From Marchantia polymorpha subsp. ruderalis (lineage: Eukaryota; Streptophyta; Marchantiopsida; Marchantiales; Marchantiaceae), in contig AP031355.1 in NCBI GenBank assembly GCA_037833965.1, positions 16,145,501 to 16,209,500 on the forward strand: a stretch of DNA of 64,000 nucleotides. Direction: 5' to 3'. Below the pieces are notes generated by a model. That model was not told the origin of the DNA and did not search any database. It was given only the letters and a program-made list of their open reading frames with translations. Shown here in pieces: positions 59,431 to 64,000 of the stretch; within the stretch, counting starts at the first letter, position 1, and every line of letters begins with the position of its first letter. The translations under genes were made by a program, and so were the position numbers.

Positions 59431-61245
59431 GCGAGCCCGCGCCACGATCCTTTCCAAAGAAGCGCGCCTGTGGAGCCCTGCCGTGCAAGTGTGACCCTCA
59501 AGTAAACCCCGCTGCGACCCGGGTATCTGGTTCTTTTGCATTACAGTTGTGGGTGCAGATGCTTGACATGCTGACTGGACTAGTCGAGGTACGGGCACGG
59601 CACACCTGTTCTCTCGAATACTCTTCCCAAGCTTGTATTCAAGCGGCTTCTGAGACCGCATGGAAGAGACCTTCCGCGATGATGATGATGATGATTGACG
59701 CTGAAGCGGACAGACATAAGCAGATCACGATGACCAGATGACAAGAAGGCCATAAGGTCTCCAGTAGTGCGTCAGTGATGATGCATTCGAGAATCAGAAT
59801 TCCCTTTTTCCCAGTTTGGAAGGAGGAAAGTGAAACGCACGATCCTGGACTGCCCGTCATCTGCTTCACCAGCTGAGCTGCCGTAAAAAAGTTACTATCA
59901 AAAGGCAAAGAATGATTTTCCTTTAAAATGTGATAATATATGAAATAATGTCAAATCTTGTTAAAAAAATAACTTAACAAATGATTATCTGCTTATATTA
60001 ATTTGAAATATAATTTTCAATAAAAAATAGTAATTTATCAAGATTCACTGTAATTTTAATTCAGGTAACAAGTTCACTAATGTTAATACTTTCGAGAGTT
60101 TTAGGAAACAATGTTTCTATGCACATTAAACACTACAAATTGGTAGATGTTGGTGACTAGCTTGACAGTTTGAATATGATGTACAAAAGCATAGCTCATT
60201 GTTTCAATTGTGGACTACACGACACGGCCATCTCTTTCACATCTCTTAAGATTAGCGTGAAAAGAGAGCGGATCGTTGAAACCCGAGCAAATATATGGAT
60301 TGTCTCTAAGGCCTGAAATAATCTGATTTAGGTCCAGAATCAGGAGAACATAGCACAGGTGGCGGCCTTCATTCCCTAAAGCTAGACATACGATCTCTAG
60401 TTATTCTGGACTTTCCTGACTTCAACGGAGGATTCGAAACCAGATAGATTTGGCAATCTACAATAGAGTTAAGATGCTCGCAAGCAATGCCTCTGAGATT
60501 ACGTGTGCTAAAACAGTGTATGCGACTTATTTACTCAACATTCTCCCATTGAGTATGGGGAACTGGGATGAAGAAAAGTTTCAAGAACCCTCTTGTTTTG
60601 ATTGTTCCTCATATCTACGGCTTCTGTAATAAAAAGCGTAAGAGAATCGACTCTATCTAGAATCTAGAGAGAGTCTAGATGCAACCTTCATCTGTGCAAT
60701 GTGCTCTTTTCCTTGATAAGTGCAAAGATAAGGGTGTAATTGCCGGAAAACTACTCGGATTAACTGAAATTGCGCATTATTCTTCTACTGAGACTCAACC
60801 GTTGCTCACTAAGGTCACTGTATACATTTTCCCTTTTGCATATGTCAGGATTGACTCCATTTGTAGGTATAACCTACAAATGTAATAATGAGTGAGGACA
60901 CCACGCCACATTGGAATTGGACACCACTCCGTGCTCGCCAATAGAGGTGTGAGAATATTATCCCTTTTCCTTTTTTTCGAGGTATTAGCATATTATCCCT
61001 TTAGTTGACCGGCGGGGACGGCTTGTAGTCTCGGGATATTTTGATAGACGGCACCGTTTAGGAAGTCTTAGGTCCAGGTTGGCACTCGTCTCGAGGTGTT
61101 CGACTCATACCACTCTAAATCTACTGCCATTTATATTTTGGTCATGGGCTTCAGATCAGTATGGGTGATTGATAGTTCATAGTGTTTAGAAGACAGTCGT
61201 TCGCAATGTGAGATCTGAGAAGTACATCTGTACCGACGCCACATC
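59431..61245. other. Intergenic and upstream region of the ankyrin gene
   Basis: A GAT microsatellite lies at 59678-59696. Minus frames at 59401-59661 and 59639-59908 and a plus frame at 60679-60885 are unsupported by motifs. From about 60900 to the ATG the sequence is presumably promoter and 5' UTR, without a clear TATA box. Confidence 0.4.
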
Positions 61246-64000
61246 ATGTCAAAGATGAAGCCCGATTACAAGAAGCTCAACTATCTGGATCTTCACAGAC
61301 CTTTTGAACAGGTTGTCAAGCGCCTTGAGGAGTTGGATCTTGCAAAAGAAATCCGAAATGGATCTGATACAGCTCCAAGTTTCGACACAGAAAAGGTCAC
61401 TACCTCGCCATCGTCTAGAAGTCATCATGATGAAAGTGCTCAGTCAGAGAGACTGATGCGTCATGCTGCTGGAGCCGGATATCTAAACTTTGAAAAGAGA
61501 TTCGTGAAAAGACTTCCCGAAGAGGATCTGTTTCTGAAGATCAAAGAGGGTGATTTGGAAGGCGTGAAGAAAATCTTGCAAGCTGGTAGCGGCGATCCAC
61601 TGAGGTGCACTGAGGATGGATTGAACTGCTGGCACTTGGCTGCGAGGTATGGGCGCCATCTAATCCTGGGTCTGCTCATAGAGCAGACTCCTTCAGAAAA
61701 TCTGCCGCCTATTCTGGAAAGGAAATCTACCGAATCCCCATTCCGCACAGCTTTGCACTATGCAGCTGACAACGTGAACACAGAGGTTATAAATCTTCTA
61801 GTCCCCCATCAAACCATCGATGTGCTGAACGATGTAGATGGCGACGGAAACACGGGGCTCATGATTGCATGTGATCGAAGCTCTGGGGGCGAACAAGCGG
61901 TCGAGATACTTCTGCAGAAAGGTGCTGCGGTCAGTACGCAGAATGACCAAGGCTATAACTGTCTGATGATTGCTGCATCGAGAGGTAACGTCGCATTAGT
62001 ACAGAGATTTATGTTCTCAGATGTGGGCATCAGGTACCTCCGGGAGAAACGCCTCATAGGCATGACTGAGCCACAACCGCATCAGATGTTCGTAAATGCC
62101 AGTGCCGACGTAACGAATGAGACCGCACTCCATCGAGCGGCTGCGCGAAACTACTGGAAGGTGTTACAACTCCTGAAGAATGACCACAACATCATCGTGG
62201 ACGCGCGCGACTGGCTCGACCGCACGCCTCTAATGATTGCGGCCGTGGAGGGTAACCTGTCGGCGGTCCAAATTCTCCTGATGTGCCATGCTGACGTGAA
62301 CCTCCTTGACAAGTCCAAGAGAAGCTCCCTGCACGCGGCCGCTTCCCAGGGTCGCTCGAAGGTGCTGTTCGAGCTGCTCATGGTGGACGACCTGGATGTG
62401 GGTGGCAAGGACAAAGACGGGGACACGGCGTTGGACATTGCTTGTCAGCTTGGCTATATAGAAGCCGTGAGACAGATCGTGGACAGCATAAAGCTGCGCA
62501 TCGAGCGAGAATCGTCAACCAAGGTGGCTCGCAGGAGCTCGCAGATGACAGGGCCGCGTGCGAAGTTGCGAGCCGCGTGCTCGCACGAAGATGGACGGAA
62601 CTGCCTGCACATCGCAGCCTCCCACGGCCGCGCGGAGGTCATTCAGACCCTTGTAGGTTACCGAGGCCTCTTGGACATAGATAGTCAAGACCGTCAGGGT
62701 AACACAGCGTTGATACTTGCAGCGGAGAGCGGGCACACTGCAGCCTTCCAAATGCTGGTGCAATCTGGAGCAAACGTGTTTCTTCTTAACGATAACGGTT
62801 ATAATTGCGTGCATGTGGCCGCAAAATCTTGTCAAAACGACCTTCTCGAAGCGTTCTTGATTGATGAGGACAGTGCTGAGTTCCTGGGATCCGAGCTGCT
62901 GGAAGGGAAGGAGGCACTCTGCCCTACAATTCCGAGGTTCGGGACGGACTGGATGCCCAAGGACGGCCCGTTGGGCCATGCGTGGAATGTGGCGCGTTTG
63001 GAGCTCTTGGAGAAGACTGGTGGTGAAAAAAAATACACTCCTCTGCACTTGGCTGGAATGGCCACAGAAAATAGTAACAGCCAGAAAACCCAAATACTCT
63101 TGATGTGGAGCTACTTGATTCTTGCGCTGAAGGTGCGAGGATTCTCCAACCAATATTTCTATCTGACGCGTGACGACGAGTTCCAGAGTCTTGTCCGAGA
63201 GCAACTAGCGGCCATGTACGAAGAGAAAGAGTTGAGAGATTTAGCCAGCACTCATCAGTCTCGCTACACAGTCCTCTGGTTTTCTATGAAGCTACGTTGG
63301 TTTTGGCGTGACAGGCCCTCGACTTTTTTCAGAGTGAATAAAATCTCCGGAGGTGCTGTGGATAATTTACTGATCAAAGAGTTTGTCGAGGCTTTCATTC
63401 AGTCCCTGAATTACTGCAACGCTGGAGACGAAGATAACACAACAGTGCTGCATTACGTTGCGAATCGAACAACTCAAAGCCGAGAGCCCGACGAAAAGTA
63501 CAAGAGCTTTGTAGAAAGACTTCTGAAATATCCGGCGATCGATGCGACTGTTGTTGATTCGTCGTCGGAGACGCCTCTGCATCTCGCCATGAAGAGCGGA
63601 AATGTGTGCGTCGTCAGGCAAATTCTCGAAATGGTTGAAAAGGCGCACATTACTCCTCTCATTCTGACCGCAGAAAACAGTAGCAAGCAGACTCCTTGCT
63701 CGATCGCATTTGATAGATGGCAGGCCAACGCAAAGGCCGCTCGAAGGCACGGACGTTCCCCTGACCCAAACGCCGAGTACAGCGTCTCTCTGGAATTGCT
63801 GGAGACTTTTGTGATCGAGAAATACTTAGAGCAGGAAGATGCCATCAATTCAGCGCAATCCGGCTGCAAAGAAGCAATGTCCACTTTGCTCCATTGCCTG
63901 GCCGTAATTCTCCGAGATAGACTACGTCGCGATAAGAAATCGCCAGCAGGAGGTGACGCGCTCTTCCAGACTACCGGGACGGACGATTACGGCTTGACTT
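61246..64000 (+). CDS. Large ankyrin-repeat protein, 3' end outside window
   Basis: The ATG at 61246 (A at -3) opens a frame that stays open for all 918 codons up to the window edge, without introns or a stop. After a charged N-terminal region (about residues 1-90), ankyrin repeats are clear: near residue 94 (LFLKIKEGDLEGVKKIL), 201 (GNTGLMIACD), 324 (DRTPLMIAAVEGN), 390 (GDTALDIACQLGY), 448 (GRNCLHIAASHG), 483 (GNTALILAAESGH), 517 (GYNCVHVAAKS), 593 (KYTPLHLAG), 730 (TTVLHYVANRT) and 773 (ETPLHLAMKSGN). The spacing is irregular after about 530, with a non-ankyrin insert rich in Trp and Arg near 640-710. No membrane segment is seen so far. Ankyrin repeats bind protein partners; the specific role is unknown, and a C-terminal effector or membrane domain may follow beyond the edge. 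Confidence 0.88.
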   Translation, partial: MSKMKPDYKKLNYLDLHRPFEQVVKRLEELDLAKEIRNGSDTAPSFDTEKVTTSPSSRSHHDESAQSERLMRHAAGAGYLNFEKRFVKRLPEEDLFLKIKEGDLEGVKKILQAGSGDPLRCTEDGLNCWHLAARYGRHLILGLLIEQTPSENLPPILERKSTESPFRTALHYAADNVNTEVINLLVPHQTIDVLNDVDGDGNTGLMIACDRSSGGEQAVEILLQKGAAVSTQNDQGYNCLMIAASRGNVALVQRFMFSDVGIRYLREKRLIGMTEPQPHQMFVNASADVTNETALHRAAARNYWKVLQLLKNDHNIIVDARDWLDRTPLMIAAVEGNLSAVQILLMCHADVNLLDKSKRSSLHAAASQGRSKVLFELLMVDDLDVGGKDKDGDTALDIACQLGYIEAVRQIVDSIKLRIERESSTKVARRSSQMTGPRAKLRAACSHEDGRNCLHIAASHGRAEVIQTLVGYRGLLDIDSQDRQGNTALILAAESGHTAAFQMLVQSGANVFLLNDNGYNCVHVAAKSCQNDLLEAFLIDEDSAEFLGSELLEGKEALCPTIPRFGTDWMPKDGPLGHAWNVARLELLEKTGGEKKYTPLHLAGMATENSNSQKTQILLMWSYLILALKVRGFSNQYFYLTRDDEFQSLVREQLAAMYEEKELRDLASTHQSRYTVLWFSMKLRWFWRDRPSTFFRVNKISGGAVDNLLIKEFVEAFIQSLNYCNAGDEDNTTVLHYVANRTTQSREPDEKYKSFVERLLKYPAIDATVVDSSSETPLHLAMKSGNVCVVRQILEMVEKAHITPLILTAENSSKQTPCSIAFDRWQANAKAARRHGRSPDPNAEYSVSLELLETFVIEKYLEQEDAINSAQSGCKEAMSTLLHCLAVILRDRLRRDKKSPAGGDALFQTTGTDDYGLT

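Noticed and set aside
59639-59908. Minus-strand frame with a run of isoleucines
   Set aside because: The run is only the GAT microsatellite read backwards.
62515-63204. 229-codon minus-strand frame in the ankyrin region
   Set aside because: It lies wholly opposite the ankyrin frame, which has clear repeat motifs; the minus frame has none.

Overview
The window is nuclear DNA of a land plant, most probably a liverwort such as Marchantia. This rests on a plant-type SWC4/DMAP1 gene, a nuclear tRNA-Gln(CUG), plant-style TATA and AATAAA signals, and a mobile-element protein whose C-terminal coiled-coil block resembles proteins I associate with Marchantia repeats (from memory, not searched). The species is inference. 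There are very few genes and many repeats, as expected of a repeat-rich, perhaps sex-linked, chromosome arm.

Layout. (1) 1-29328, GC-rich: a nest of seven copies of one element family, inserted into each other to five levels. The reverse-strand copy EB contains EA, EA contains E0, E0 contains E1, and E1 contains E2, E3 and E4. Whole copies begin TGTGGTA and end GGGTTATTACA. Every insertion with both ends in the window is flanked by a perfect 5-bp duplication: GTCCG, TTCGG, GGAAC, CAGAC. Each copy is 4.6-5.4 kb without its guests. It has a GC-rich leader full of short palindromes, one long gag-like ORF with no visible protease, reverse transcriptase or integrase, and about 1 kb of 3' sequence. 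That 3' part starts with a TATA box and hairpin pointing out of the element. TG...CA ends, a 5-bp duplication and an outward TATA fit very large solo LTRs with an ORF in U3. Gag-only elements or Ginger/TDD-like DNA transposons remain possible. All copies are broken fossils.

(2) 29329-34300, moderate GC: an open-frame fragment directly against the nest edge, a gene for a secreted protein with five eight-cysteine repeats (29859-30620) with its own TATA box and polyadenylation signal, a tRNA-Gln gene, and short duplicated sequences. (3) about 34300-51500: a very AT-rich desert with degenerate tandem repeats. It is broken by a possible small gene at 38.6-38.9 kb, a mid-GC stretch to 40.4 kb, and a GC-richer coding-like island at 45.7-45.9 kb. 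(4) 51500-64000: an uninterrupted SWC4/DMAP1 gene (52484-54058), several local duplications, an odd GC-palindromic island at 57.86-58.4 kb, and a large ankyrin-repeat gene (61246 to beyond the window edge) whose frame is open for all 918 codons seen.

The host genes show no shared pathway. SWC4/DMAP1 is chromatin machinery, the ankyrin protein is of unknown role, and the Cys-rich protein is predicted to be secreted. Most host intergenic sequence could not be assigned, and the limits are stated per entry.
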